Shown here piece by piece: positions 51,508 through 60,510 of a stretch of DNA of 64,000 nt. This stretch comes from JAMXLO01 sp963749575 (GTDB lineage Bacteria > Pseudomonadota > Alphaproteobacteria > Acetobacterales > Acetobacteraceae): assembly GCA_963749575.1 (NCBI GenBank), contig CAVVNM010000008.1, forward strand, positions 186,001 to 250,000. The letters run 5' to 3'. Every line of letters begins with the position of its first letter. Position 1 is the first letter of the stretch. Both the position numbers and the translations under genes were made by a program. The notes under the pieces are model-generated. The model was not told where the DNA came from and did no database searches. It worked only from the letters and a program-made list of their open reading frames with translations.

Positions 51508-54500
51508 TCACGCCACCGCCGCCGGTTCGCGATGCTCGACCGGCTTCGACGGCATTGCCTCGGCACCGATCCGGTAGGTCAGCAACGCCCGGCAGGCTGC
51601 GGCAGGCGGCAGGCCAAGTGGCAACAGGCTGCCGCGACCGGTCTCACGAATTCGCTCCGCCGGGGCGCCGAGGTCGAACGCCACGACCTCGAGGCCGGCC
51701 TGCCAGACCTGCGACAGCGTGAAGCTCCAGGTCTCCGGCCACAAGGCAGGGAGGAAACCCAGTTCCGCCTGCTGCGCCCGGATCAGCCCGACTGCCTCCG
51801 CCTCGTCATAGCCGCCGGTGATATAGACCGCGCCGGTATCCAGTAGGCGCCGGTCGTCGCAGGTGAAGCCCACCACGACGAATTCCAGCGCCAGGCGTTG
51901 CGCCGCGACGTGGCGGGCACAGGCCAGCAGATACTCGTAGCCCTTGGCGATCCCGATCGCGCCGACCACCACGACGCGCCGACGTAATCGGCTGACGCGA
52001 TGATCCGCCTGCACAGTCGGAGTGGCATCGCTCTCCCACGGCGTCACGACGCAGACGATCTTCGGAAAGTAGCGTGCCAGCCGGGCGGCGGCATCGCAGC
52101 TCGGGACCACGACACGGTGCGCACCAGCCAGCACGCTCTGAGACCGCAGCCTTAGCCGTGAGGGTTTGATATCTTCTTCGATTTCGCCGCCGATATCCGA
52201 ATAGCACGCCTCGCAGGCCGCCCCCCCCGGTTCGCCGCAATAGCGCTTGTCGGAGCCGATCAGCGTGATGCGCGGGCAGACCCAGGCGTAGTCGTGCACC
52301 ACAACGTCGTATGGCAGTTCAAGCACATGAGCCAGCTCGAGCACGGCCGGATCATGCCCGACGAAATGGTGCAACTCGACGCGCATAGGCTTGTCGCCGC
52401 GCAGTAATGCGGCAAGGTCCGCCAAACCGCTCGCTGTATCGAAGTGCAGATTTGGAAAGTCCGCCCCGGATGCGTCGGCAACGTGACAGCGGATGCGTCC
52501 ATGCGCGTCGCGGCCGGGTGACAGCACGATCGGCCGCAGACCTGCGGCAGCAATTTCCCGGCAGCGTTCGGCGACCCGCCGCTTCACGCCGCCGGCACGC
52601 GAGTGAGTGATCAACACCACCGCACCCTTGCGTGAACGCCGGTGCCGCCAACGCAGGACATCCATCCGGAAGCGCGCCGCTGACAGCGGGTCGGCCTGGC
52701 GAAAGCCTGCGATCAGCGCGTCGTAGCCAGGATGCAGCCGGTTCAGGATTGCCAGGTTGCGCGTCAACAACTGCGCCCTGGCACTGCCGAATGAACCTGC
52801 TCCGGCATGCGCGACGAATACGCCGAGCACCGCGACATGGCGCCAGCCGAGATGACGGGCGCGAATGCAGAAATCATTCTCTTCGCCATAACCCTGGGCA
52901 AACAGGTCCTCGCGCAGCAGCCCGACCGCTTTCAGGCAGTCACGCCGGAGGTAGACGCAGAAGCCATGCGCGGTCGGTACCTCCGCCACGGCGTTGCCGT
53001 TGGCGCGGCGGGCCAGCCGATCCAGGCGGATTGCCGCCGCCGCGTCGGGAACGGGGTTGCCTCCGTCCTCGCGCGGATAGCTGAACACCGTTGCATCGTT
53101 GGAAAGTGGCGTCGCAGTGCCGATGTCCGCCGCACCGTAGGCCGCCTCGGCCAGCCGTTCGATCCAGCCCGGCGGCACCAACGTGTCGCTGTTCAACAGG
53201 ATCACATCGCGCTCGCCGGCGGCCCGAATGCCGGCGTTGGCGGTCGCGGGGAAACCACGGTTCTTCAGCTGGCTGCACAGCACGATGCGGCCGCGCTCCG
53301 CCAACCTCCGCAACGCATCGACCAACCTGGGCTCCGGCGATGCGTCGTCGACAACGATGCAGCGCGCTCCGGCCGGCAACGCGGCGAGAACGCTCCTGAT
53401 GCAGGCGAGCGTCTGATCGCAGCCGCGATAAACCGGTATGATGACATCGATCCCGCTCGAATGGGCCGTGCGTCTGGCGGGCGGTCGCACACCAACGATG
53501 TCGGCGGGTACCGCTGGCATACGAAGATCGACGGCGCCGGCAGGCTGACGAGCTGCGGCGGGGAACAGCCGGCGCGCCAGTTCCGCCGCACTGGCCGCGC
53601 TGCGTCGCTCCGCCAGTGGATCCAGCGGGCTGCCATAAAGATTCCGGCCACCGGTGTCGCGCACTGCGAGCGGCGCGATCAGCGTGCGGAGCTCTGCGGC
53701 GGATATATCCAGAAGGCGCGGGCGTGCAAGCGGGCTGGCATGCCGCACCTCCGGCGCCGGATCGCTGGCCACGATTCGGAGTGTGGCGCCTGTGGGATCC
53801 TGGACCCTCAGTACGGGAGCGCAGTCCGGATCGCGCGGGAACCACGCCCACCCGGCCAGGCCGCCATCAATGGCAGTGACGAAGCCTTCGACCTGACCGA
53901 TGAGGGATGCCTCCAACGGGCTGCCAAGCAGGTGGCGCCGCTTCAGGCAGACCGAGATGTGCACGGCATGACGCCAAGCATCTGGCAGCAGATACAGGGC
54001 TCGCAGTGCTTCGCCATCGCGTGTGCATCGATTTGGTCGCACGCCCAACGGTGCCCCGTCCAGCAGGATCAACACCCGGTTCATGTTGGCGGCCGGATTA
54101 AGCAGGGACACGCGCAGCCTGCCGTCGGCCGACAGGGCACACCAGCCGGCGCTGTCGTGCGCCGCCGTGATCGCGTCATGCAAGCGGACGTTGTCGGTGC
54201 CGCGTAGATGACCGTGGCGGGACAACAGCATACGCAGATCTCGCGCGGCGAGGTCGTGCTCGCCCATGCCGTGATGGGCCGCGGCCAGTCCTAGCCAAGC
54301 CTCTTGCACATCGTCGCGTGTAGCGACCAGCGTGAACGACTCGGTGGCACGCGCATCCTGCAGGCTGAGCCGCGCTGCGCCGATCGCCAGGGTCACCTCG
54401 GCATCGCTCGGCGCCAGACGTTGCGCGTATTCGAAGTAGCGCAGCGCCCCAGCAACCTCGCCGTTCCGCAATGCGGCCCTGGCACGGTCGCAGGCATCCT

Positions 54501-54528
54501 TCACCACGGCGCTACGGTCGGTGCTCAC
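51508..54528 (-). CDS. Two-domain glycosyltransferase (TPR-GT2-GT4)
   Basis: About 1006 residues. A short N-terminal TPR-like region (ALRYFEYAQRLAPSDAEVTLAIGAARLSL) is followed by an about 200-residue linker. A GT2 domain (residues about 370-600) has DVIIPVYRGCDQTLACIRSVL, NSDTLVPPG with a metal DxD-like LLNSDT, and YGEENDFCIRARHLGW. A GT4 domain (about 700-980) has RVVVVGAIGIAKGYEYLLA, E-rich acceptor motifs and GFLPALWPETWSFTLSQVWQAGLEVVAFDLGA. It is probably a polysaccharide or protein-glycan polymerase. It heads the acyltransferase cluster on its right. Confidence 0.85.
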   Translation of the reverse strand: MSTDRSAVVKDACDRARAALRNGEVAGALRYFEYAQRLAPSDAEVTLAIGAARLSLQDARATESFTLVATRDDVQEAWLGLAAAHHGMGEHDLAARDLRMLLSRHGHLRGTDNVRLHDAITAAHDSAGWCALSADGRLRVSLLNPAANMNRVLILLDGAPLGVRPNRCTRDGEALRALYLLPDAWRHAVHISVCLKRRHLLGSPLEASLIGQVEGFVTAIDGGLAGWAWFPRDPDCAPVLRVQDPTGATLRIVASDPAPEVRHASPLARPRLLDISAAELRTLIAPLAVRDTGGRNLYGSPLDPLAERRSAASAAELARRLFPAAARQPAGAVDLRMPAVPADIVGVRPPARRTAHSSGIDVIIPVYRGCDQTLACIRSVLAALPAGARCIVVDDASPEPRLVDALRRLAERGRIVLCSQLKNRGFPATANAGIRAAGERDVILLNSDTLVPPGWIERLAEAAYGAADIGTATPLSNDATVFSYPREDGGNPVPDAAAAIRLDRLARRANGNAVAEVPTAHGFCVYLRRDCLKAVGLLREDLFAQGYGEENDFCIRARHLGWRHVAVLGVFVAHAGAGSFGSARAQLLTRNLAILNRLHPGYDALIAGFRQADPLSAARFRMDVLRWRHRRSRKGAVVLITHSRAGGVKRRVAERCREIAAAGLRPIVLSPGRDAHGRIRCHVADASGADFPNLHFDTASGLADLAALLRGDKPMRVELHHFVGHDPAVLELAHVLELPYDVVVHDYAWVCPRITLIGSDKRYCGEPGGAACEACYSDIGGEIEEDIKPSRLRLRSQSVLAGAHRVVVPSCDAAARLARYFPKIVCVVTPWESDATPTVQADHRVSRLRRRVVVVGAIGIAKGYEYLLACARHVAAQRLALEFVVVGFTCDDRRLLDTGAVYITGGYDEAEAVGLIRAQQAELGFLPALWPETWSFTLSQVWQAGLEVVAFDLGAPAERIRETGRGSLLPLGLPPAAACRALLTYRIGAEAMPSKPVEHREPAAVA

Positions 54529-54616
54529 CAGTGTGCCGGTCCCTTGCCATCATCAACGGCATTCCGAGACGGCACGCTACTGAGCGGCTGTTAATGAACC
54601 CTTGCCAGGACCGGCT

Positions 54617-55357
54617 TCAGCCAGTCAGTTCAAGCACCGAAACCGTGTCAGGCTGATACGGAGGCAGTGTCGCGACGCGATGATGCAGCGCATCGACCGC
54701 GAGCGATGGCCGGCTGAAGTCGATGCCCTGCAATTGCCAGGGCGCATAGCGCCACCAGTGCAGCTCGAGGAATGCCGCGATGAGCGACGCAGGCAGCCGC
54801 AGCCTGTGCAGCGTCGCCGGATTGCCGGCCACCACGCCGTACGGCGGCACGTCCTTGGTGACCACCGCGCACGCGCCGATCACCGCGCCATCGCCGATCG
54901 TTACCCCCGGGCGGATGAATGCGCCATGACCGATCCAGACATCATTGCCGATGCTGATCTGCGCCGGCGTCGTGGCCGGTTCGGCTGACTCCACATGCGG
55001 TTGATAGGCATGGAAGTCCGCGGCGCCGGCGAACGCGTCGCCCACGTCGAACAGTCGGACCCGCTCGTAGAAGAACGGGCTGGTGCTGACCCAGGTCAGC
55101 GCATGGTTCGCGCGGCCGACCTGTACCGCTTCACCGATCGATGTGTAGCGGCCGATCGTGACATTGGAAAAGTAGCCGCTGACCGCATAGCTGAAGGCGC
55201 CAAGCCGGAAACCGTTCTCAATTGCCATCCACTTAATGCTGCACGGCGGTTCGAACACCGCGTCGGTCGAGATGTTGACGTAGCCCGGCGCGAGAAAGCA
55301 CTCCACGCCACTCTGCCGCAACGTGTCCTTCATCGGTTGGGTAAGTATGACGAGCAT
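54617..55357 (-). CDS. CatB-related O-acetyltransferase (left-handed beta-helix)
   Basis: 246 residues. Hexapeptide repeats run through VTIGRYTSIGEAVQVGRANHALTWVSTSPFFY, then ISIGNDVWIGHGAFIRPGVTIGDGAVIGACAVVTKDVPPYGVVAGNPA, the NeuD/CatB-like trimer with the active-site His (NHALTWVS). Transfers acetyl to a sugar or antibiotic-like hydroxyl. It lies downstream of the methyltransferase gene on the same strand, beside the glycosyltransferase, which suggests glycan decoration. Confidence 0.85.
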   Translation of the reverse strand: MLVILTQPMKDTLRQSGVECFLAPGYVNISTDAVFEPPCSIKWMAIENGFRLGAFSYAVSGYFSNVTIGRYTSIGEAVQVGRANHALTWVSTSPFFYERVRLFDVGDAFAGAADFHAYQPHVESAEPATTPAQISIGNDVWIGHGAFIRPGVTIGDGAVIGACAVVTKDVPPYGVVAGNPATLHRLRLPASLIAAFLELHWWRYAPWQLQGIDFSRPSLAVDALHHRVATLPPYQPDTVSVLELTG

Positions 55358-55408
55358 TCGGAGACTTCCCGGAGTGAGGCGACATGACTCGTCCGGCAGC
55401 GAAGCCCA

Positions 55409-56167
55409 TCAGAGCGCGATGCTCATGACCCTGCGGCCGAACAGAATCGGTTCGACGTTGCACCGCCCGCCGGCCGCGATCTGCCGGCGGTAGAATTCGC
55501 TGCGCGGCTCGATGTCATCCGCCAGGACACAGCGCTCGAGTTCCTCGCGATACCGCTCCGCCCACTGGGGCCGTGCCAGGAACAGCTTGTTGGCTACATG
55601 GGCGAACGGCACCACATCCGGGGTCGCGATCAGGAACCGATTGATCGCCTCGTTCACGCCGAGACAGGTCGGATTCAAATAGTCATCGGCGGCGATGATG
55701 CCCGCTTCGCTCAGCAGGCGCCCCGCGACCTGAAGGTCCCAGAGTACATCGTCATGCTCGTGCGAACCATCGATGCTGATGAACCGGGCAGGGGCGCCAA
55801 GTATCGCAAGGAGCTCCGCTGCGTTCCATCCGCGCGACTGGCCGGCCAAAATCCGAAGATCGACATCACCCAGTTGGGCCAACCTGATCCGCTCGGCAAG
55901 CTCGTGATCGAACTGCTCGCGCGGCAGATACGCGAAGCTGTCAATGCCCACCGCGCGGTCACCGGCGATGGCCGCCGAGCGCAACAGCACAACGAAATAC
56001 TTGCCGTGATAGAGCCCGACCTCGTACACTGGACCGCGTGCACTGCTGCATTCCTGATGATGTAGAAGATCGATCGTCCGCAGCGCGGCGAAACGGTCCA
56101 GCCAGCCTTCCATCTGATCGACCACGGACGCCATGAACCCTCGATCGTCGCGGAGTTGGTCTCTCAT
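55409..56167 (-). CDS. Class I SAM-dependent methyltransferase (Methyltransf_24-like)
   Basis: 252 residues. VYEVGLYHGKYFVVLL aligns with the GxxxGxS motif I of the CmcI/TylF-type family; GIDSFAYLPREQFDH is the acidic motif. ISIDGSHEHDDVLWDLQVAGRLLSEAGIIAADDY, with the D..H..D pattern, is the metal/cap segment of Methyltransf_24. Probably O-methylates a sugar. It lies between the CatB-like gene and the divergent LbH acyltransferase. Confidence 0.8.
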   Translation of the reverse strand: MRDQLRDDRGFMASVVDQMEGWLDRFAALRTIDLLHHQECSSARGPVYEVGLYHGKYFVVLLRSAAIAGDRAVGIDSFAYLPREQFDHELAERIRLAQLGDVDLRILAGQSRGWNAAELLAILGAPARFISIDGSHEHDDVLWDLQVAGRLLSEAGIIAADDYLNPTCLGVNEAINRFLIATPDVVPFAHVANKLFLARPQWAERYREELERCVLADDIEPRSEFYRRQIAAGGRCNVEPILFGRRVMSIAL

Positions 56168-56223
56168 CGGCCCACCACGCGGTCACCGACCATGAACCAC
56201 GGAAACTCAACGGACCGGCTGCC

Positions 56224-56823
56224 ATGGCCCTGCTGATCAATGACGAGGGCCGTGACAACAAGGTGATCGTGAGCCCGGACGTGGCCGCGGCCAGTTCCGG
56301 CCAGATCGTTCTCCGCGGCAACGGCAACCGCCTGCACGTTGCCGCCGGCTGCAGCCTGATCGATGCCAGTATCGAACTCGGCGACGGCAGCAGCCTGTTC
56401 GTCGCCGAGAACTGCCGGCTGGCGCGGCTCGAAGTTTTCGCGGCGCGACGCGGCACGGTGTCGATCGGCGCTGGATGCGCGTTCACCTGGCACTCCCGGC
56501 TCATGCTGCACGAACCGGCGACGATCACGCTGGGTCGCGACTGCCTGATCGGCAGCAATACGCTGTTCACCGTGAGCGACATGCACTCGGTGATCGACAT
56601 CGCGACCGGGCGTCGCGTGAACGCGGCAGCCGATATCGTGGTGTATGATCATGTGTGGATCGGCCTTAACGTCGTGCTGCTGAAAGGTGTCGTGATCGGC
56701 AGAGACTCGGTGATCGGAGTGAATGCTGTGGTCACGCAAGAAATCCCGGAACGGAGTCTGGCAGCCGGTGCCCCGGCGCGGGTGATCCGCGGCGGGATCA
56801 CCTGGTCGAAGGATCTGATCTGA
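56224..56823 (+). CDS. Acyltransferase, left-handed beta-helix (LbH)
   Basis: 199 residues. Repeats of the LbH type (IVLRGNGNRLHVAAGCSLIDASIELGDGSSLFVAENC, then ITLGRDCLIGSNTLFTVSDMHSVIDI) end in DHVWIGLNVVLLKGVVIGRDSVIGVNAVVTQEIPERSLAAGAPARVI, the standard acyltransferase end. The SDMHS loop carries the likely catalytic histidine. Divergent from the methyltransferase and likely part of the same glycan-modification set. Confidence 0.85.
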   Translation: MALLINDEGRDNKVIVSPDVAAASSGQIVLRGNGNRLHVAAGCSLIDASIELGDGSSLFVAENCRLARLEVFAARRGTVSIGAGCAFTWHSRLMLHEPATITLGRDCLIGSNTLFTVSDMHSVIDIATGRRVNAAADIVVYDHVWIGLNVVLLKGVVIGRDSVIGVNAVVTQEIPERSLAAGAPARVIRGGITWSKDLI

Positions 56824-56967
56824 CTCAACGGTTGGTTAACAAAGGATGAATCAGGCAGCGCGATCCGATCAGGCATTCGCGATGCAACCAACTGTGAGCA
56901 GATAAATCGCATCCGGTAGAGTATCTTTCGGTCCATCAATCATATCCCGCAGGAGCGGTTACCGACC

Positions 56968-57141
56968 ATGCTGAGACTGGCGCTGTTCTTTCTGGTGGTG
57001 TCACTGGTGGCCGCACTGTTCGGATTCGGCGGCATTTCGGCCGCGTCGGCTGACATTGCCAGGATCCTGTTCTTCATTGCGATCGTGGTCTTCCTGGTAC
57101 TGCTGGTCGCCGGGCTGATGGCGGGTTCCACGTTGTTCTAG
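56968..57141 (+). CDS. DUF1328 (UPF0391) small membrane protein
   Basis: 57 residues (below the usual gene-size cut-off). MLRLALFFLVVSLVAALFGF and ARILFFIAIVVFLVLLVAGLM are the two membrane helices, with GGISAASADIAR between, the conserved signature of the family. Such proteins are associated with stress responses. AGGAG lies upstream of the ATG. Confidence 0.9.
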   Translation: MLRLALFFLVVSLVAALFGFGGISAASADIARILFFIAIVVFLVLLVAGLMAGSTLF

Positions 57142-57315
57142 CGAGCGGCTATTCGGCCGGCCATTGTGCGGTGCACAGTCAATGTTTGCGGCGCACCTCC
57201 TCGAGGCGCATGATCGCCCCAGGTTGAGGCGCCGCGCGGGTTGTCGATCCGGGCCGGCCACGTGAATTGACTTACCGGATCATGGTCCGCCCGGCAGAAG
57301 CCAGGGAGCAAGGCC

Positions 57316-57753
57316 ATGTCAACGGTTGCCGCCATCCTCAAGCACAAGGGTCGTCACGTAGTCAACGTCGACCCGACGCTGCCGATTGCCGGCGTGGTCG
57401 ATGTACTGGCCGAGCGCGGTATCGGTGCCACGCTGGTGATCGATCGCACCGGGCAACTGCTGGGGATCGTGAGCGAACGCGACATCGTGCGTAGCCTCGC
57501 GGCCAATGGCGCACGTACGCTGGAGATGACGGCTGGCCAGTTGATGACGCGGGCACTCCAGGTCGCCCATCCCGAGACGACGGTCGCCGAGGCGATGGGA
57601 CGGATGACGGTCGGTCGTTTTCGTCACATGCCCGTGATGGACCGCGACACGCTCGTCGGCCTGATCAGCATCGGCGACGTGGTCAAGGCACGCATCATGG
57701 AGCAGGAGGACGAGGTCGACAGCCTGAAGGCCTACGTCGCCGGCTCCGCCTGA
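57316..57753 (+). CDS. CBS domain-containing protein
   Basis: 145 residues made of two CBS repeats: STVAAILKHKG...IGATLVIDRTGQLLGIVSERDIVRSLA, then MTRALQVAHPETTVAEAMGRMTVGRFRHMPVMDRDTLVGLISIGDVVKARI. The conserved GIVSERD and GLISIGD motifs would bind adenine nucleotides. Free-standing regulatory module; its partner is not obvious here. The start has AGGGAGCAAGG upstream. Confidence 0.92.
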   Translation: MSTVAAILKHKGRHVVNVDPTLPIAGVVDVLAERGIGATLVIDRTGQLLGIVSERDIVRSLAANGARTLEMTAGQLMTRALQVAHPETTVAEAMGRMTVGRFRHMPVMDRDTLVGLISIGDVVKARIMEQEDEVDSLKAYVAGSA

Positions 57754-57903
57754 ACCTGCCGACGACCGCCCGCCGCTCCAAGGCGATGGCCCTGACTGCA
57801 ACCCCGCCGCCCGTTTAACCGGGCGTTCACCTGCACATGCAACGGTGTCCCGTCGAGGCCTAGGCACTCCGAGTGGCAATCACCGATCGTCGCGAGATCG
57901 ATT

Positions 57904-58274
57904 TTGACCTGGACGCAGGTACGGCTGGCGATCGAATGGTCGCCGCGCTCGGCGCAGGCTTTCGGCCTGCCACCGCAGACGCCGCAGGCCGTGCAGTGCA
58001 ATCCGGACCTTGGCCTGTTGGAGGTGACCTACGTCGATCTGACCTCGACCCGAGTGTTCATGCTTCGCGCCGACGCGCTGGCGGCGATCCTGATCTCATA
58101 CTGCCATCGGGGGGCATGCCGCTTCCCCGGACCGCCGACAAGGCCGTGCGGATCGAGCCGGAACATGTCGTCGTGGTGTTCACTCTGCGAGTGCCCAGCG
58201 AAAGGCAGCCGAAACAGCCGGAGGGCGCGATCAGCCGCGTACCGCACGCCGCACGCGCCGTCTGCCGGTCCTGA
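57904..58274 (+). pseudogene. Small hypothetical protein, frameshifted at a G run
   Basis: TWTQVRLAIEWSPRSAQAFGLPPQTPQAVQ then LLEVTYVDLTSTRVFMLRADALAAILISYCHRG is read in one frame to about 58110. The continuation GMPLPRTADKAVRIEPEHVVVVFTLRVPSE lies in another frame to a stop at 58274. The break is at a run of six Gs, a common sequencing error site. A family of this pattern appears in Acetobacteraceae (from memory). Function unknown. Confidence 0.5.
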
Positions 58275-58615
58275 CACAGACCAGCCGACCATCAGGCTCG
58301 TCTTGCCGTTGCAACTCGCGGGACTGCGGATCACGGCGGGCCAATGACCAGCCTGTCACGACCCCCCATGGAGCGAACTTCAGCCACACCACATCCCCGG
58401 CATCCGCCACGCAGCCTTGCCCCCCACGCCAACCGCCCAGTTTTTCACCGGGCCCTCAATCTCGGCATCCCGACGCCCCACCTCGCCAAGCATCTCGTGC
58501 GTGTGCTCAAAAAGTCCAAGCGGCAGGTGGCGAATGTCAGCTGGCTTCGTGACCTCTGCGGGCCCTTCCTGCCGCTTCGTAACTACCGAGCAACGTCAAC
58601 CCGGACCCATCACGG
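58275..58615. other. 341-bp gap
   Basis: No gene of plausible composition on either strand; open frames here are proline/arginine/histidine-rich shadows. It ends at the pyrophosphatase stop, so it is the 3' flank of convergent genes. No clear terminator hairpin was seen. Confidence 0.4.
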
Positions 58616-59155
58616 TCAGCGTGTCTTGTGTGTGTTCTCTCGTTCGATTGCTGCCACGATCAGGTCACGTGCTTCGGCCGCATCCCCCCAACCCTCGACC
58701 TTGACCCACTTGCCGGGCTCCAGATCCTTGTAATGCTCGAAGAAGTGTCGCACCTGATCCAGCGTGATCTGCGGCAAATCTGTATAGTTGTGAATATTCA
58801 CATAACGTTGCGTGAGCTTCGGCGATGGTACGGCGATGATCTTCTCATCGCTGCCGCTGTCATCCACCATCTTCAGCACGCCGACCGGCCGAACATTGAT
58901 GACGGCACCCGGCACGATCGGCCGAGTGTTTGCCACCAGCACGTCGATCGGATCGCCGTCATCGGACAAGGTGTGCGGGACGAAGCCGTAATTGCCCGGA
59001 TAGCGCATCGGCGTATACAGGAACCGGTCGACGACCAGCGTTCCGGCCTCCTTGTCGAGCTCGTACTTGATCGGTTCGCCACCGATTGCGACCTCGATCA
59101 CGACATTCACGTCCTCGGGAGGATTCCTGCCGATCGCGATGGCACTGAGCCGCAT
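58616..59155 (-). CDS. ppa: Inorganic pyrophosphatase
   Basis: 179 residues with a near-perfect ribosome site (GAAGGAGGAG) before the ATG at 59155. Family I soluble PPase: EVAIGGEPIKYELDKEAG with YELD, MRYPGNYGFVPHTLSDDGDPIDVLVANTRPI with the D-x-D-P-x-D metal triad, and KIIAVPSPK and VRHFFEHYKDLEPGKWVKVEGW. Hydrolyses PPi to drive biosynthesis; hexameric in bacteria. Divergent from the Fe-ADH gene. Confidence 0.95.
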   Translation of the reverse strand: MRLSAIAIGRNPPEDVNVVIEVAIGGEPIKYELDKEAGTLVVDRFLYTPMRYPGNYGFVPHTLSDDGDPIDVLVANTRPIVPGAVINVRPVGVLKMVDDSGSDEKIIAVPSPKLTQRYVNIHNYTDLPQITLDQVRHFFEHYKDLEPGKWVKVEGWGDAAEARDLIVAAIERENTHKTR

Positions 59156-59282
59156 AAAACTCCTCCTTCGAGAGGGCGGTCGGCATCTTGCGGTCATCGC
59201 CCTCCACAGGGGTGGTGCGCGTTCCGTATGTGGATGACAATACTGGCGGCGAAGCGCAAACACCAGGATGGACGAGCAAGTC

Positions 59283-60498
59283 ATGAGCGACAGCGCATTC
59301 CGTGCTGTGGGCTACTCCTGGCGGCTTCACTGCGGCCGCAAGGTCATCGAGCATGACCTGAAGGACGCCGTGGACCGAGCGAGCGCGACGCGCGCCTTCG
59401 TCGTCTGCTCGCCATCCGTCAACCGGCGTACCGACGTCGTCCGCCGCATCGAAGTCGCGCTCGGCAACCGGTTTGCCGGCGTCTATGACGGTATCGAGAA
59501 AGATTTCGACCTACATGTCCGTGTGCGCCGCCAGGCAGGCCGCGAGCGAGGTGGCAGCGGATCTGCTGATCGCAGTCGGTGGCGGCAGCGTCATCGTCGC
59601 AACTCGCGCGGTAGCGATCTTCATGGCGGAACCGGGCGACCCGCTCCAGATCATGACCCAGTATCCGGAAGGCATGCCGGCCTACAGCCCTCGGCTGCTC
59701 GCACCGAAACCACCGATCATCAACATTCCGACCACACCGACCAGCGCCATGAACCGCGCCGGCATCGGCCTGAAGAACCCGGACCTGGACCACCGGATGG
59801 AGTATTTCGATCCGAAAACGCGTCCCCGTGCGATCTTCCTCGATTACGACGCATTGCTCAGTGCACCGCCCGAGCTGATCCGTTCCACGGCGACAACGGT
59901 GTTCGCCGGCCTGGTCGGCGCGATGGCGCAACTCGACATCAATCCGTTGGCGGTCGGCGACCGGGACCATGCCTTCCGGCTGGCACGCCGCGCCTATCCG
60001 CTTCTGGTCGACGAACTCGACAACCCGTCGCAGCGCACCGATCTCTGCATTGCGGCGTTCCTCCAGAACCGCGCCGAGGATGACGGGTCTCGCCGGTTCC
60101 GGGACCACACATTCTCCGGCGACTACGCGGTCTCGACGGCGCTGCATGTGCGCTTTCCGCATATCGGGCAGGGTGAGTCGACCTCCGTCGTCCATGCCGC
60201 GAAGATACGGCTCTCCGAATCGGTCGATGCACGATCAGCACGGCAAGTCGCGACGGCGCTCGAAGTCTGGCGCGACGGGATGGACGGACGCCAGGCCGCA
60301 CTCGCGGTGGCTGACACGCTGGAGGCTCTTTACTCGCGCGTCGGAGTGCCGACCCGGCTGCGCCAGCTGCAAATCCCGCGCGAGGACCTGCGGGCGATCG
60401 CCAGCCAAACGGTGAAGAACTTCAATGCCAATGCAGGCCGGCGCTCACCGCGGGATCAGATCGAGGACGCGATGCGTCTGCTAGAGGCCGCTTACTGA
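59283..60498 (+). pseudogene. Iron-containing alcohol dehydrogenase family protein, frameshifted
   Basis: The first about 75 residues (SWRLHCGRKVIEHDLKDAVDRASATRAFVVCSP...VYDGIEKD) are the N-terminal Fe-ADH domain. At about 59510 the frame changes; the next frame runs AAADLLIAVGGGSVIVATRAVAIF (GGGS nucleotide loop) and TTPTSAMNRAGIGLKNPDLDHRMEYFDPKTRP to the end at 60498. One single-base correction gives an about 405-residue enzyme of the maleylacetate-reductase/Fe-ADH type. A histidine-rich metal set is not clear by eye. Confidence 0.65.
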
Positions 60499-60510
60499 AA
60501 CAACAGCGGT

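Noticed and set aside
58344..58733. 130-codon plus-strand frame before the pyrophosphatase
   Set aside because: Proline/histidine/arginine-rich, no ribosome site, and it runs into the pyrophosphatase gene on the other strand.
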